In this document: positions 8,442-16,689 of the stretch, piece by piece | Numbering within the stretch: the first letter of the stretch is position 1 | Layout: every line of letters starts with the position of its first letter | Source of the DNA: an uncultured Actinomycetes bacterium | Lineage (GTDB): Bacteria > Actinomycetota > Thermoleophilia > Solirubrobacterales > 70-9 | Reading direction: 5' to 3' | Assembly (NCBI GenBank): GCA_946886425.1 | Contig: CAMPIP010000022.1 | Coordinates: 1-20,212, forward strand | Length of the DNA: 20,212 nt | The notes under the pieces: generated by a model | Databases searched by the model: none | Told to the model about the DNA's origin: nothing | Seen by the model: only the letters and a program-made list of their open reading frames with translations | Program-made: the position numbers and the translations under genes

Positions 8442-9048
8442 CGCCGGCTTGGCGGAGGGTCTCGCCAAGGCGCCGCGAGACCAGCGTCCGCAGGCGGGCG
8501 CTCGCGATCCGGTCGATCCATTGCTCGAGCCGCTCGCGGGCGAAGCCGGCGGGAAGCTCGAGCTCGGTGAAGAAAGCGCTGCTCCCAGCGGCCGCGCGCA
8601 CGTAGACAGTGTCGAAGAGGGCCTTCTCCGGGGACGCCAGGTAGCCGCTCTCGGCGGAGCCGCGGTAGCCCCCGAATAGATCGGGGGAGAGATGGTGCAC
8701 GTCGTAGACACCGACCGCGGTGGCGATCCGGCGCGAACGGTCCAGCGACGCGACGGACACCTGCCTTGGGATCTGCTCGATCATCTCGTGGGCGGCAAGC
8801 GCGGACCACAGCGAGACATAGGCCGGAAACGGGGCGGTCAGGTACGGGGCGATCGCGAACGGCGCGAGGTCGGGATCCAGCGCCCAGAGGCCCCGTCGCA
8901 GCCGGCGCAGGAGCGCGGCGTCCTCCATGGCCCGGAGCCGTCTGCCCGCAGTGCCCTGAGTGGTCCCCCATCGCGCCGCCGCCTCGCGCGTCGTCACCAC
9001 GGGTGGGCCCATCGCTCGCAGGTCGCCATATGCGGCCAGCGCCCTCAC
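8425..9048 (-). CDS. AbiEi-family antitoxin (type IV toxin-antitoxin)
   Basis: 207 residues. The GTG at 9048 is chosen because it overlaps the toxin stop (GTGA) and has GGAGGAA (9054-9060) five nt upstream; an ATG twelve codons later is the alternative. Residues about 17-60 form a winged-helix (TTREAAARWGTTQGTAGRRLRAM... RRGLWALDP), the DNA-binding part of AbiEi. The rest follows the AbiEi pattern: YVSLWSALAAHEMIEQIP, a strand-rich middle, and YLASPEKALFDTVYV. AbiEi proteins repress their own promoter and counter the AbiEii nucleotidyltransferase without forming a stable complex (type IV). Here the antitoxin gene is second in the operon, opposite to the usual order. The sequence is somewhat less GC-rich than neighbours, in line with acquisition. 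Confidence 0.85.
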   Translation of the reverse strand: MRALAAYGDLRAMGPPVVTTREAAARWGTTQGTAGRRLRAMEDAALLRRLRRGLWALDPDLAPFAIAPYLTAPFPAYVSLWSALAAHEMIEQIPRQVSVASLDRSRRIATAVGVYDVHHLSPDLFGGYRGSAESGYLASPEKALFDTVYVRAAAGSSAFFTELELPAGFARERLEQWIDRIASARLRTLVSRRLGETLRQAGAIRSA

Positions 9049-9800
9049 CTCGCTTCCTCCAGCTTCCCGGCGACGAAAGTTTGCATCTGAAGCCAGCTCT
9101 CTTCGCCGGCATACAGCTCGGTGACGTCGGGGTCGAGAAACGGGAGCACCTGATCCCGGAAGGCCGCGAAGGGAAGCTCCAGAGCCCGGTCGACGGCGCG
9201 AGCCAGCAACGTCCGCTCGAGCGCTCCTGCCGCCAGAGGCTGCCGGCGCAGCAGGAGATCCAGGTCGAAAACGTCGCGGGCCTGCGTCTCGGAGCGATCC
9301 GCGAGCGCCGCGACCTTCTGCTCGACCGGGGCCCCGCCGACGTAGTGCTGAACGCTCGGCGGCCGCAGCGCATACGGCTCGACGATCTCGCTGGCGATGG
9401 GCTCGAGGAGGAACCTGTCGTCGCCGTTGCGGTAGCTGAACTCGATCTTCGTCCGAATCGGCCGGGGCTGCCCGGGGGCCCCGACGGCCACCTTCCACCG
9501 CTGCGTGGTCTCGGTCCCCTTCGGGTGGGAGGACTCGACGACGCCGAGATCGGCGGCACGCAGAAGAGCCGCCATCGGCGCTGACGCGAGGATGTCATCG
9601 ACCTTTTCGGCGAGACGCCACTCGGGAACACCGGTGATGTCGATGTCGATGTCCTCCGAGAACCTGACGCTGCCGAAGAAGAAGCGCAGGTTGGCGCCTC
9701 CCTTCAGCACGAAGCGGCTCGGATCGAGGCGCTTCGTGAGTACCTCGAGGAAGGCGATGTGAAAAAGCTCGGCGACCTGGGCTGGACCAAGGGGCGACAT
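9045..9800 (-). CDS. AbiEii-family nucleotidyltransferase toxin
   Basis: 251 residues, ATG start two bases after a long inverted repeat. The nucleotidyltransferase motif is FVLKGGANLRFFFGSVRFSE followed by DIDIDI: K33, G34-G35, then S48 and acidic residues D50, D52, D54. Later, VEQKVAALADRSETQARDVFDL (159-180) is the typical K-x(2)-A ... R-D-x-x-D-L block of AbiEii/MenA-type toxins. MenA-type members are known to add nucleotides to tRNA acceptor ends and so block translation; whether this one does is inferred. All expected catalytic residues seem present, so it is probably active. It lies between ddl and abiEi on the same strand, 53 nt after the ddl stop. Confidence 0.9.
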   Translation of the reverse strand: MSPLGPAQVAELFHIAFLEVLTKRLDPSRFVLKGGANLRFFFGSVRFSEDIDIDITGVPEWRLAEKVDDILASAPMAALLRAADLGVVESSHPKGTETTQRWKVAVGAPGQPRPIRTKIEFSYRNGDDRFLLEPIASEIVEPYALRPPSVQHYVGGAPVEQKVAALADRSETQARDVFDLDLLLRRQPLAAGALERTLLARAVDRALELPFAAFRDQVLPFLDPDVTELYAGEESWLQMQTFVAGKLEEAR

Positions 9801-9802
9801 AC

Positions 9803-9853
9803 ATCAAGAGTACAAGTTACAGGCGGCTTTCGCCTCTAATTTGTACTCTTGAT
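9803..9853. repeat. 13-bp perfect inverted repeat in abiE leader
   Basis: ATCAAGAGTACAA (9803-9815) is matched exactly by its reverse complement at 9841-9853, with a 25-nt spacer that itself holds AGGCG (9821-9825) and CGCCT (9831-9835) as an inner stem. The element starts directly next to the ddl stop codon and ends two bases before the abiEii ATG, filling the whole gap. AbiEi antitoxins are known to bind inverted repeats at their promoters, so an AbiEi operator is the best guess. In RNA it could also fold into a leader hairpin, or act as a weak terminator for ddl; there is no U-run. Confidence 0.7.
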
Positions 9854-10819
9854 CTAGAACTCGTAGGCGCGTTCGCGGCGGTGGCGCTCGGCGGCGAGCT
9901 TGACGAGGCGGTCGCAGAGCTCGGCGTAGGGGATGCCGGTGGCCTCGAAGAGCTTGGCGTAGACGCTGGTGTCGGTGAAGCCGGGCATGGTGTTGATCTC
10001 GTTGACGAGGACCTCGTCGCCGGGGCCGACGAAGAAGTCGCAGCGGGCCAGGCCCGAGCAGCCGGCGAGCTTGAAGACCTCGACGGCGAGGGCGCGGACC
10101 TTGCCGGTCAGCGCCTCCTCGAGGGGTGCCGGGACGCGCAGCTCCATGCCGCCCTCGGTGTACTTGGCCTCGAAGTCGTACCAATCCGCGTGGGTGATGA
10201 TCTCGCCCGGCAGCGAGGCCTGCGGGTCCTCGTTGCCGAGCACCGAGCACTCGACCTCGCGGCCGTCGGCGGCGGCCTCGACGATCACCCGGGGGTCGTG
10301 GCGCAGGGCCAGCTCGACCGCGGCGTCGAGGTCGGCAAGGTCGGCGACACGGGTGATCCCGACGCTGGAGCCAAGCCGCGAGGGCTTCACCCAGAGCGGC
10401 AGCCCCAGCTCCTCGCAGCGCCCCCACCAGTCGCTGCCCTCGACGGCGACGAAGTCGACCTGGGGAACGCCGTGGCTGGCGAAGAGGCGCTTCAGGGTCA
10501 ACTTGTCCATGCAGATCGCCGAGGCGAGCACGTCGGAGCCGACGTAGGGGACGTCGAGCCACTCGAGCAGGCCCTGGACGCTGCCGTCCTCGCCGAACGG
10601 CCCGTGCAGGGCCGGGAAGACCGCGTCGGCGTCGAGCAGGCCGGCCCCCGGGGTCAGCGCCACGGGACCGCCGGAGACGCTCCAGCGCCCCTCGCGCGAG
10701 ATCGTCACCTCGATCGCCTCGTGGCCGGCGGCGCGCAGGCCACGCGCCACCGCCGTTCCCGAACGCAGCGAGACGTCGTGCTCGGAGGAGCGCCCGCCGG
10801 CGAGGACCGCGACCCTCAC
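9854..10819 (-). CDS. ddl: D-alanine--D-alanine ligase
   Basis: It joins two D-Ala with ATP to make the terminal dipeptide of peptidoglycan precursors; cytoplasmic ATP-grasp enzyme. 321 residues, family range 300-370. N-terminal signature LAGGRSSEHDVSLRSG (6-21, with Glu13) and ALHGPFGEDGSVQG; GSDVLASAICMDKLTLKRLF with Lys106; ATP-grasp VKPSRLGSSVGI (K145, S151-S152); metal and active-site region ARCDFF (R259, D261) and VNEINTMPGFTDTSVY (N273-E274, N276). The GTG start overlaps the pknB stop (GTGA), so it is the last gene of the wall operon, and a wall-precursor enzyme is thus directly coupled to the PASTA kinase. I cannot predict D-Ala versus D-Lac specificity with certainty; the sequence looks ordinary for Ddl. 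Confidence 0.96.
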   Translation of the reverse strand: MRVAVLAGGRSSEHDVSLRSGTAVARGLRAAGHEAIEVTISREGRWSVSGGPVALTPGAGLLDADAVFPALHGPFGEDGSVQGLLEWLDVPYVGSDVLASAICMDKLTLKRLFASHGVPQVDFVAVEGSDWWGRCEELGLPLWVKPSRLGSSVGITRVADLADLDAAVELALRHDPRVIVEAAADGREVECSVLGNEDPQASLPGEIITHADWYDFEAKYTEGGMELRVPAPLEEALTGKVRALAVEVFKLAGCSGLARCDFFVGPGDEVLVNEINTMPGFTDTSVYAKLFEATGIPYAELCDRLVKLAAERHRRERAYEF

Positions 10820-12708
10820 GGTTCGCCTTCTTCTTCGGGGGTCGGGACGGTGCTCGGCGCCCGCTTGCCGACCACGATCGTCACCTCGGCCCGGTCTTCG
10901 AGTTCGGACCCCGGCGGCGGGAACTGGTCGAGGACGCGGCCGACCTGGCTTTCCACTTCGGTCTCTTCTTCTTCGACCAGCGGGGTCAGCCCGGCGGCCC
11001 GCACCCGTTCCACCGCCTGGGAGCGCAGCTGGCCGATCACGTTCGGCGCCCTCGCCTGTTCTTCGCCGGCGGAGACGACGATCGATACCGACGAGCCGCG
11101 TTCGACCTCCTGGCCGGCTGAGGGCGACTGGCGGATCACCTCGCCGGCGGGCCGGGCGCTTTCCTCTTCGCCGACGCTGGCTTCGAGACCGCGGCCGCGG
11201 ATTTGTTCGACCGCGGCGCCGCGCTGGGTGCCGACCAGCACCGGCACCTTGACCAGCCTCGGGCCGGAGGAGACGACCAGGGTCACCGTCGAACCATTGG
11301 TGGCGGTGCTGCCGCCGGAGGGTTCGGAGTGGATCACCAGGCCTTCTTCGACCGAGGCCGAGTTGGAGGTCTCGACCTTTGCTTCGAAGCCGGCATCTTC
11401 GAGCCGTTCTTCAGCCTCATCCTGGCTCAACCCGGACGTCGAGGGGACCTTGCCGCTACCGGGGCCCGAGCTGACGGTCAGGTTCACCTTCGGCTTCGAG
11501 CAGAAGAGCGTCAGGAAAGCGCACTCTTCCTCGGCCTGATCGGAGGGCGGCGAGGCGGCCGGGTCCTGCTCGAGGACCGTGTTGACCGCCGCTTCGCGCT
11601 CGACCCGGTCGATGTCGCCAACCGAGAAGCCGTCCTGCTGGAGGAGGGTGATCGCGACGTTCAGCTGGTTGCCGGTGACGGCTGGGACGTTGGTGGTCGT
11701 GTCGCGGGTGAGCAGCAGGCCCAGCAGCGCCCCGATCAGGATCGCCGCGACGATCGCCAGGATCCAGCGCAGCTTTCGCCGCCGCCGCTCCTCCTCGGGG
11801 TCCTCCCCCTCCTCGACCGGCTCCTCCGGGACGGCCACCACCGGCGGCAGCGGCGCGAAGGCGGCGGTGCTGCCGTCGCCCTGGCCGCGGTCCTTCATCG
11901 CCGCGTCGAGAGCGGCGATGAAGGCGTCGGCGCTCTGGAAGCGCTCGCCGGGATCCTTCTCCAGGGCCCGCATCGTCGCCGCGTCGAGCGACGGCCAGAC
12001 CGCGGGGTTGATCGAGCTGGGCCGCTGCGGCGTTTGCGAAACCTGCTTCATCGCCACGGCGACGGCGCTCTCGGCCTCGAACGGGACCCGGCCGGTCAGC
12101 GACTCGTAGAGGATCACCCCGACCGAGTAGAGGTCGGAGACCGCGGTCACCTCCATCCCCTGGGCCTGCTCGGGCGAGAGGTAGTGAGGCGTCCCCATCA
12201 CCGAACCGGTCTGGGTGATCTCCGAGATGCCGGCGCGGGCGATCCCGAAGTCCGTCACCACCGCCTTGCCCTCGGCGTCGACGATCACGTTCTGGGGCTT
12301 GAGGTCGCGGTGGACGATGCCGCGTTTGTGCGCGAAGCGGGCCGCCTCGAGGACCTGGCGGATCAACGGCACAGCTTCGTCGGGGCTGAGGCCGCGCTCG
12401 ATCAGCTGCTTCAGCGTCGCCCCCTCCACGAACTGCATGGCGATGAAGTAGGTGCCCTCGACCTCGCCGCGATCGAAGACCGAGACGACGTTGGGGTGCT
12501 GCAGCCCCGCCGCCGCTTCGGCCTCGCGGCGGAAACGCTCGACGAACTCGCGGTCCTGGGCGAACTGCTTGTGGAGGACCTTCAGCGCCACCTGCCGCTG
12601 CAGGTGGGAGTCCTCGGCCAGCCAGACGTCGGCCATGCCGCCGCTGCCGAGCCGGCGCAGCACCCGGTAACGACCGTCGACGACGCTCCCCTCGCTCACC
12701 TCAGCCAC
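10816..12708 (-). CDS. pknB: PASTA-domain Ser/Thr protein kinase (PknB type)
   Basis: 630 residues. Kinase domain about 13-275: LGSGGMADVW, Lys43, HRDLKPQN (D135), DFG 153-155, activation loop with T165/T167 and GTPHYLSPEQA. A charged juxtamembrane stretch with EEERRRRK precedes the TM helix at about 314-334. Outside are four PASTA repeats: about 340-415, 419-483, 487-548 and 552-615, followed by a Pro/Glu tail. PASTA kinases sense muropeptides or lipid II and regulate wall synthesis and division. The first PASTA carries an insert with Cys396 and Cys403. The GTG start is well supported by AGGAGG at 12714-12719, five nt upstream. It lies 17 nt after pbpA and overlaps ddl. A separate pknA, usual in mycobacteria, is absent at this position. 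Confidence 0.96.
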   Translation of the reverse strand: MAEVSEGSVVDGRYRVLRRLGSGGMADVWLAEDSHLQRQVALKVLHKQFAQDREFVERFRREAEAAAGLQHPNVVSVFDRGEVEGTYFIAMQFVEGATLKQLIERGLSPDEAVPLIRQVLEAARFAHKRGIVHRDLKPQNVIVDAEGKAVVTDFGIARAGISEITQTGSVMGTPHYLSPEQAQGMEVTAVSDLYSVGVILYESLTGRVPFEAESAVAVAMKQVSQTPQRPSSINPAVWPSLDAATMRALEKDPGERFQSADAFIAALDAAMKDRGQGDGSTAAFAPLPPVVAVPEEPVEEGEDPEEERRRRKLRWILAIVAAILIGALLGLLLTRDTTTNVPAVTGNQLNVAITLLQQDGFSVGDIDRVEREAAVNTVLEQDPAASPPSDQAEEECAFLTLFCSKPKVNLTVSSGPGSGKVPSTSGLSQDEAEERLEDAGFEAKVETSNSASVEEGLVIHSEPSGGSTATNGSTVTLVVSSGPRLVKVPVLVGTQRGAAVEQIRGRGLEASVGEEESARPAGEVIRQSPSAGQEVERGSSVSIVVSAGEEQARAPNVIGQLRSQAVERVRAAGLTPLVEEEETEVESQVGRVLDQFPPPGSELEDRAEVTIVVGKRAPSTVPTPEEEGEP

Positions 12709-12713
12709 TCACG

Positions 12714-12719
12714 CCTCCT
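12714..12719 (-). promoter_or_regulatory. Strong ribosome binding site of pknB
   Basis: AGGAGG on the minus strand, five nt before the GTG at 12708. It fixes this start and is one of the clearest Shine-Dalgarno sites in the window, most other operon genes relying on overlap with the preceding stop. Confidence 0.85.
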
Positions 12720-12725
12720 GTCTGC

Positions 12726-14183
12726 TCATTCGCCGTTCAAGATCGCTTCCGCGACGTCGCGGAAGATCGGTGCCGCCACGTCGTTGCCGAACTGTTCGGT
12801 GCACTCGACCGAGGCCGCGATCGCGATCCGGGGATCGTCGGCCGGGGCGAATCCCATGAACCAGGCCTGGTTCTCGTCGATGCCGCCACCGCAGGCCTTG
12901 TTGCCGGGCGTTTCCGCGGTGCCGGTCTTGCCGGCCACCGAGACGCCGGGGATCGCCGCGTTGGCCCCGGTGCCTTCGCTCACCACCCCTTCCATCGCCG
13001 TGGTCAGCTCCGCCGCCGTATCGGCGCTGACCGGCTGGCTGTACTCGGAGGGGTCGAGGCGGTCGGTGACGCGGCCGTCGGGGTCGACGACCCGGTTCCA
13101 GATCTGCGGCTTCATCAGCTTGCCCCCGTTGGCGATCGCCGCCGCGACCAGGGCGATCTGCAGCGGCGTCGCGAGCAGGCGCTCCTGGCCGATCGCGACG
13201 CGGGCCAGGTCGACCGGCTCGTTGCGGCCCTGCACCCGGTTGTCTTCGTAGATGCCGCTGCGGTAGACCTCGTCGTCGGGCAGGTCGATCGCCGGCGTCG
13301 AGCCGAAGCCGAACTTTTCCATCGTCTCGAACAGCTGGTCCTGGCCGAGCTGCTGGCCGAGCTGGCCGAACCAGGTGTTGACCGAGTTGGTCAGGGCGGT
13401 GTCGAGGGCGATCGGGCCGAAGTCCTCGCTGAAGTCGTTGTTGAGCGGCTGCCCTTCGACCTCGAGCGTGCCGGGCGCGTCGATCGTCGTTTCCGGGCCG
13501 ATCGTGCCGCTCTCCAGACCCGCCGCGGCGGTCACCACCTTGAAGGTCGAGCCGGGCGGGTAGAGGCCCTGGGTCGCCCGGTTCAGCAGCGGCGTTTCGA
13601 TCAGGTTGTTGTTCATCTTCGAGAGCCGGAACGGGATCGCGTTCGGGTTGAAGGACTTGTTCGAGGCCATCACCTTGACCTCGCCGGTGCTCGGCTCGAT
13701 CGCGACGACGGCGCCGAACCCAACCGCTTCGAGGTCTTCCAGGGCGGTCCGCTGGGCGACCGGGTCGAGGTTGGTGACGACGTCGTTGCCTTCCTGCGTC
13801 TTCCCGGTCAGCTCGTCGAGGATCGAGCTGAACTCCGATCCTTCGCCGACCAGCTCGGCGTTGTGGAACTGCTCGAACTCGGTGTCGCCCTCGCGGACGA
13901 AGCTGTAGCCGATCGGGTGGCCGAAGAGCGACCCCTCGGGGTAGCGGCGCACGTAGCGCTTGGCGTCGCCCTTCCCCTTCGCCACCGACTTGGCGATCAC
14001 GGTGCCGTCGGCGGCGAGGATGCGGCCACGGCGGATCTGCTGCTGCTCCAGCAGCGGCCGCTTGTTCGCTTCCTTTTCCTTCAGGGCCTTGGCGTCGAAG
14101 ACCGCCCAGTAGGACGTGAAGCCGACCAGAACCCCGAAGAGGACGACGATGAAGCCGAACAATTTGACGATCTGGCGGTTCAT
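12726..14183 (-). CDS. pbpA: Penicillin-binding protein A (class B transpeptidase)
   Basis: 485 residues, the size of actinobacterial PbpA and shorter than typical class B PBPs. TM anchor at about 8-28 (LFGFIVVLFGVLVGFTSYWAV), then RRGRILAADGTVIA as the usual opening of the N-terminal domain. Penicillin-binding motifs: S212-T-F-K215, S267-V-N269 and K419-T-G421. It cross-links peptidoglycan outside the membrane and works with the SEDS glycosyltransferase encoded next to it. Cys431 and Cys461 flank the end of the transpeptidase domain and could form a disulfide. The ATG overlaps the rodA stop (ATGA). In mycobacteria PbpA is a substrate of PknB; here the kinase gene follows directly. Confidence 0.96.
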   Translation of the reverse strand: MNRQIVKLFGFIVVLFGVLVGFTSYWAVFDAKALKEKEANKRPLLEQQQIRRGRILAADGTVIAKSVAKGKGDAKRYVRRYPEGSLFGHPIGYSFVREGDTEFEQFHNAELVGEGSEFSSILDELTGKTQEGNDVVTNLDPVAQRTALEDLEAVGFGAVVAIEPSTGEVKVMASNKSFNPNAIPFRLSKMNNNLIETPLLNRATQGLYPPGSTFKVVTAAAGLESGTIGPETTIDAPGTLEVEGQPLNNDFSEDFGPIALDTALTNSVNTWFGQLGQQLGQDQLFETMEKFGFGSTPAIDLPDDEVYRSGIYEDNRVQGRNEPVDLARVAIGQERLLATPLQIALVAAAIANGGKLMKPQIWNRVVDPDGRVTDRLDPSEYSQPVSADTAAELTTAMEGVVSEGTGANAAIPGVSVAGKTGTAETPGNKACGGGIDENQAWFMGFAPADDPRIAIAASVECTEQFGNDVAAPIFRDVAEAILNGE

Positions 14184-15511
14184 GCCTGCCCCAACGCCAG
14201 GGCGCGGCCGCCCGGCTGGGCCGCCTCACGGCGGGCCCGGTCGGAGATCAGCAGCAGCAACGCCAGCAGCACGAAGTTGGCGACGATCGAGCTGCCGCCG
14301 TAGCTGATGAAGGGGAGCGTGACGCCGGTCAGCGGGATCACCCGAGTGACGCCGCCGATGATCACGAAGGCCTGGATCGCGAAGACCGCGGTCAGACCGG
14401 TCGCCAGCAGCTTCGAGAAGCCGTCGCTGGCCAGCAGCGCCACCTTGAAGCCCCGGGCGGTGATCAGCAGGTAGGTGAGGATCACCCCGCAGGCGCCGAA
14501 CAGGCCGGTCTCGTTGACGATCAGCGAGTAGATCGTGTCGGTCTGGGCCGCCGGCAAGAGCGCGTTGTCGGTGCCGGGGATCGTGATCAGCGACTGCCCG
14601 AACCCCTTCCCGAACAGCCCGCCATCGGCCTGGGCGAAGATCGACTGGAGGATCTGGTACCCGGTGTTGGACGGGTCGTTATAGGGGTTGAGCCAGATTT
14701 CGATCCGGTCGTGGACGTGCGGGACCGTGCTGGCGAAGAACCAGGCGCCGACCAGGAACATCGCCATCCCGATCACCACGAACGAGAAGCGCCCGGTCGC
14801 CACGTAGAGCAGCGCCAGGAAGGCGGCGAAGAACATCAGCGAGCTGCCGAGGTCGCGGATGAAGACGAGCATGAACATCGAGGCGCCCCAGACGACCAGC
14901 ATCGGCCCGAAGTGCTTGAGCGGCGGCAGCGTCACCCCCAGCACCCGACGCGCCCCGACGATCAGCACCTCACGGTGCTCGCGCAGGTAGCTGGCCAGGA
15001 AGACGACGATCGCGATCTTCGAGAACTCGGCCGGCTGGAAGGCGAGCGGGCCGATCTTCACCCCCAGGTAGGCGCCGTTGACCTGCTGGCCGATCCCCGG
15101 CAGCCGCGGCGCCAGCAGCAGCAGCAGGCCGATCGCGGCGATCGTGTACCGGTAGCGCTCCAGCACCTCGTAATCGCGCAGGAACTGGACCGTCACCGCG
15201 AAGAGGACGAGGCCGAGCAGGAACCAGTTGGCCTGGTCGCGGGCCAGGTCCTCGTTGATCCGGTAGATCATCACCAGCCCGAAGGCGGTCAGCAGCGCCA
15301 TCAACGGGAACAGGTAGGGGTCGGCGTTGGGGAGCCGGAAGCGCAGGAAGACGTGGGTGGCGAGGCAGGCGGCGAAGAAGTACGCCCCGTAGATGAGGCT
15401 GAGGTTGCCGAGCCGGGCGCTCTCCTGGGCGAAGACGGCGGCGAAGCCGGCGGTGAGGAGGATGGCGACGGGAACCAGGGCGAAGAGCTCCCGGTTCCGG
15501 GCCGACCTCAA
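14180..15511 (-). CDS. rodA: SEDS peptidoglycan glycosyltransferase (RodA/FtsW family)
   Basis: 443 residues with about 10-12 TM helices. SEDS signatures: GPLAFQPAEFSKIAIVVFLA (154-173), RDLGSSLMFF (219-228), the loop IWLNPYNDP (272-280, with the likely catalytic Asp279), GGLFGKGFGQS (297-307), TDTIYSLIVNETGLFG and the final GVTLPFISYGGSSI. It polymerises lipid II into glycan strands together with the class B PBP whose gene overlaps it downstream. The TTG start overlaps the phosphatase stop (TTGA). Position in the fhaA-pknB cluster argues for the RodA (elongation) rather than the FtsW branch; sequence alone does not separate them fully. Confidence 0.95.
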   Translation of the reverse strand: MRSARNRELFALVPVAILLTAGFAAVFAQESARLGNLSLIYGAYFFAACLATHVFLRFRLPNADPYLFPLMALLTAFGLVMIYRINEDLARDQANWFLLGLVLFAVTVQFLRDYEVLERYRYTIAAIGLLLLLAPRLPGIGQQVNGAYLGVKIGPLAFQPAEFSKIAIVVFLASYLREHREVLIVGARRVLGVTLPPLKHFGPMLVVWGASMFMLVFIRDLGSSLMFFAAFLALLYVATGRFSFVVIGMAMFLVGAWFFASTVPHVHDRIEIWLNPYNDPSNTGYQILQSIFAQADGGLFGKGFGQSLITIPGTDNALLPAAQTDTIYSLIVNETGLFGACGVILTYLLITARGFKVALLASDGFSKLLATGLTAVFAIQAFVIIGGVTRVIPLTGVTLPFISYGGSSIVANFVLLALLLLISDRARREAAQPGGRALALGQA

Positions 15512-16689
15512 GGGACCCCCTGGCTCTTCTGGATGTCTTCGATCAGGGAGACGGCGTCCTCGCGCGAGCGCAGGTCGTGGCCGGTGACCGCGTCGCGCCG
15601 GCGGGCCGGGAGCGCCCCGGTCTGGATCGGGCTGGCGAAGTGCTCGCTGTAGAGCTTGATCCCGAACGGCAGCTCGTAGGGCAGGCCGCGGTAGAGGGCG
15701 ACGCGGCCGGCGGCGTCGGTGCCGAGGAACCAGACCTGGCGGGCCCCGTACCAGGCGCCGAGGGCGACGGCCCCGACCACCAGCAGCACCGCGGCGACCT
15801 TGGCGAAGGCGCGCAGGCGCGCGTGCCTGGGCTTGCCGGCAAGGTCCTCGCGGCGCCGCCGGGCCGCCTCGGCGGCGGCCCGGCGGCGCACCTCGGTTGC
15901 GGTCAGGCCGGCCGCCTCGGCGCTGTCGCCGATCAGCGTCGCCCCCTCCGGGTTGCCCTTGGCGGGCGCCGCCACGTCCTCCAGCTTGAAGGCGACGACG
16001 GTGATGTTGTCGCGGCCGCCGGCCCGGTTGGCTTCGTCGACCAGCGCCCGCACCGCCGCGTCCATCGTCGTCGCCCGCATCAGCAGGCGCGCCACGTGCT
16101 CGTCGTCCAGCATCGTCGTCAGCCCGTCGGAGCAGATCAGGAAGACGTCGCCCGGCTTCGCCGACACCGTCTGCAGATCGACCTCGACCTCCGGCTCGGG
16201 ACCGAGGGCGCGGGTGATGATCGAGCGCTGGGGATGGTCCTCGGCCTGGGCGTCGGTCAGCTGGCCCTTGCGCCGCATCTCCTCGACCAGCGAGTGGTCG
16301 CGGGTCAGCTGTTCGAGCTTGGCGCCGCGCAGCCGGTAGGCGCGGCTGTCGCCGACGTGGCCGATCGCCACCTCTTCGGCCTCGGGGTCGACGATCGCCG
16401 CGGTCACCGTCGTCCCCATCCCCGCCAGCGAGGGGTCGGAGAGGGCGAGCTCGTGGACCCGCCGGTTGGCGGCTTCGATCGTCTTGCCCAGCGCGTTCTC
16501 CGGCGAGCCCTGCGCCAGCTCCCCCTGGAAGGTCTCGGCGGCGGTTTTCGAGGCGACCTCGCCGGCCTGGGCGCCGCCCATCCCGTCGGCGACCACGAAC
16601 AGCGGCGGCCGCGTGTAGAACGAGTCCTCGTTGGCGTTGCGCTGGCGACCGGTGTCGGTCCGGTAGGCCGCGTCCTCGATCCGCAGCAT
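15508..16689 (-). CDS. pstP: PP2C-family Ser/Thr phosphatase (PstP type)
   Basis: 393 residues. The cytoplasmic PP2C domain covers about 5-238 with all metal-binding motifs: RNANEDSFY (about D22), VADGMGG (D35), GMGTTVTAA, VGDSRAYR (D114), ICSDGLT (D188) and GRDNITVV (D227). A linker with an Arg/Ala-rich helix leads to a TM helix at about 297-315 and an exported region of about 78 residues without a recognisable domain. PstP is the partner that dephosphorylates PknA/PknB and their substrates; as the only phosphatase gene seen here, it could serve all three kinases (inference). The ATG shares one base with the fhaB stop (TGATG). Confidence 0.95.
   Translation of the reverse strand: MLRIEDAAYRTDTGRQRNANEDSFYTRPPLFVVADGMGGAQAGEVASKTAAETFQGELAQGSPENALGKTIEAANRRVHELALSDPSLAGMGTTVTAAIVDPEAEEVAIGHVGDSRAYRLRGAKLEQLTRDHSLVEEMRRKGQLTDAQAEDHPQRSIITRALGPEPEVEVDLQTVSAKPGDVFLICSDGLTTMLDDEHVARLLMRATTMDAAVRALVDEANRAGGRDNITVVAFKLEDVAAPAKGNPEGATLIGDSAEAAGLTATEVRRRAAAEAARRRREDLAGKPRHARLRAFAKVAAVLLVVGAVALGAWYGARQVWFLGTDAAGRVALYRGLPYELPFGIKLYSEHFASPIQTGALPARRRDAVTGHDLRSREDAVSLIEDIQKSQGVP

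Noticed and set aside
8425..8450. Second copy of the abiE 13-bp arm marking an insertion boundary
   Set aside because: TCAAGCTGATCGAAT shares only a few bases with the arm; no target duplication can be claimed.
9803..9853. Rho-independent terminator of ddl
   Set aside because: The stem is AT-rich with a long loop and has no U-run; an operator or leader role fits better.
9881..13251. Long plus-strand open frames opposite ddl and pknB
   Set aside because: Same reason: GC-rich antisense frames without recognisable domains, overlapping well-supported genes.
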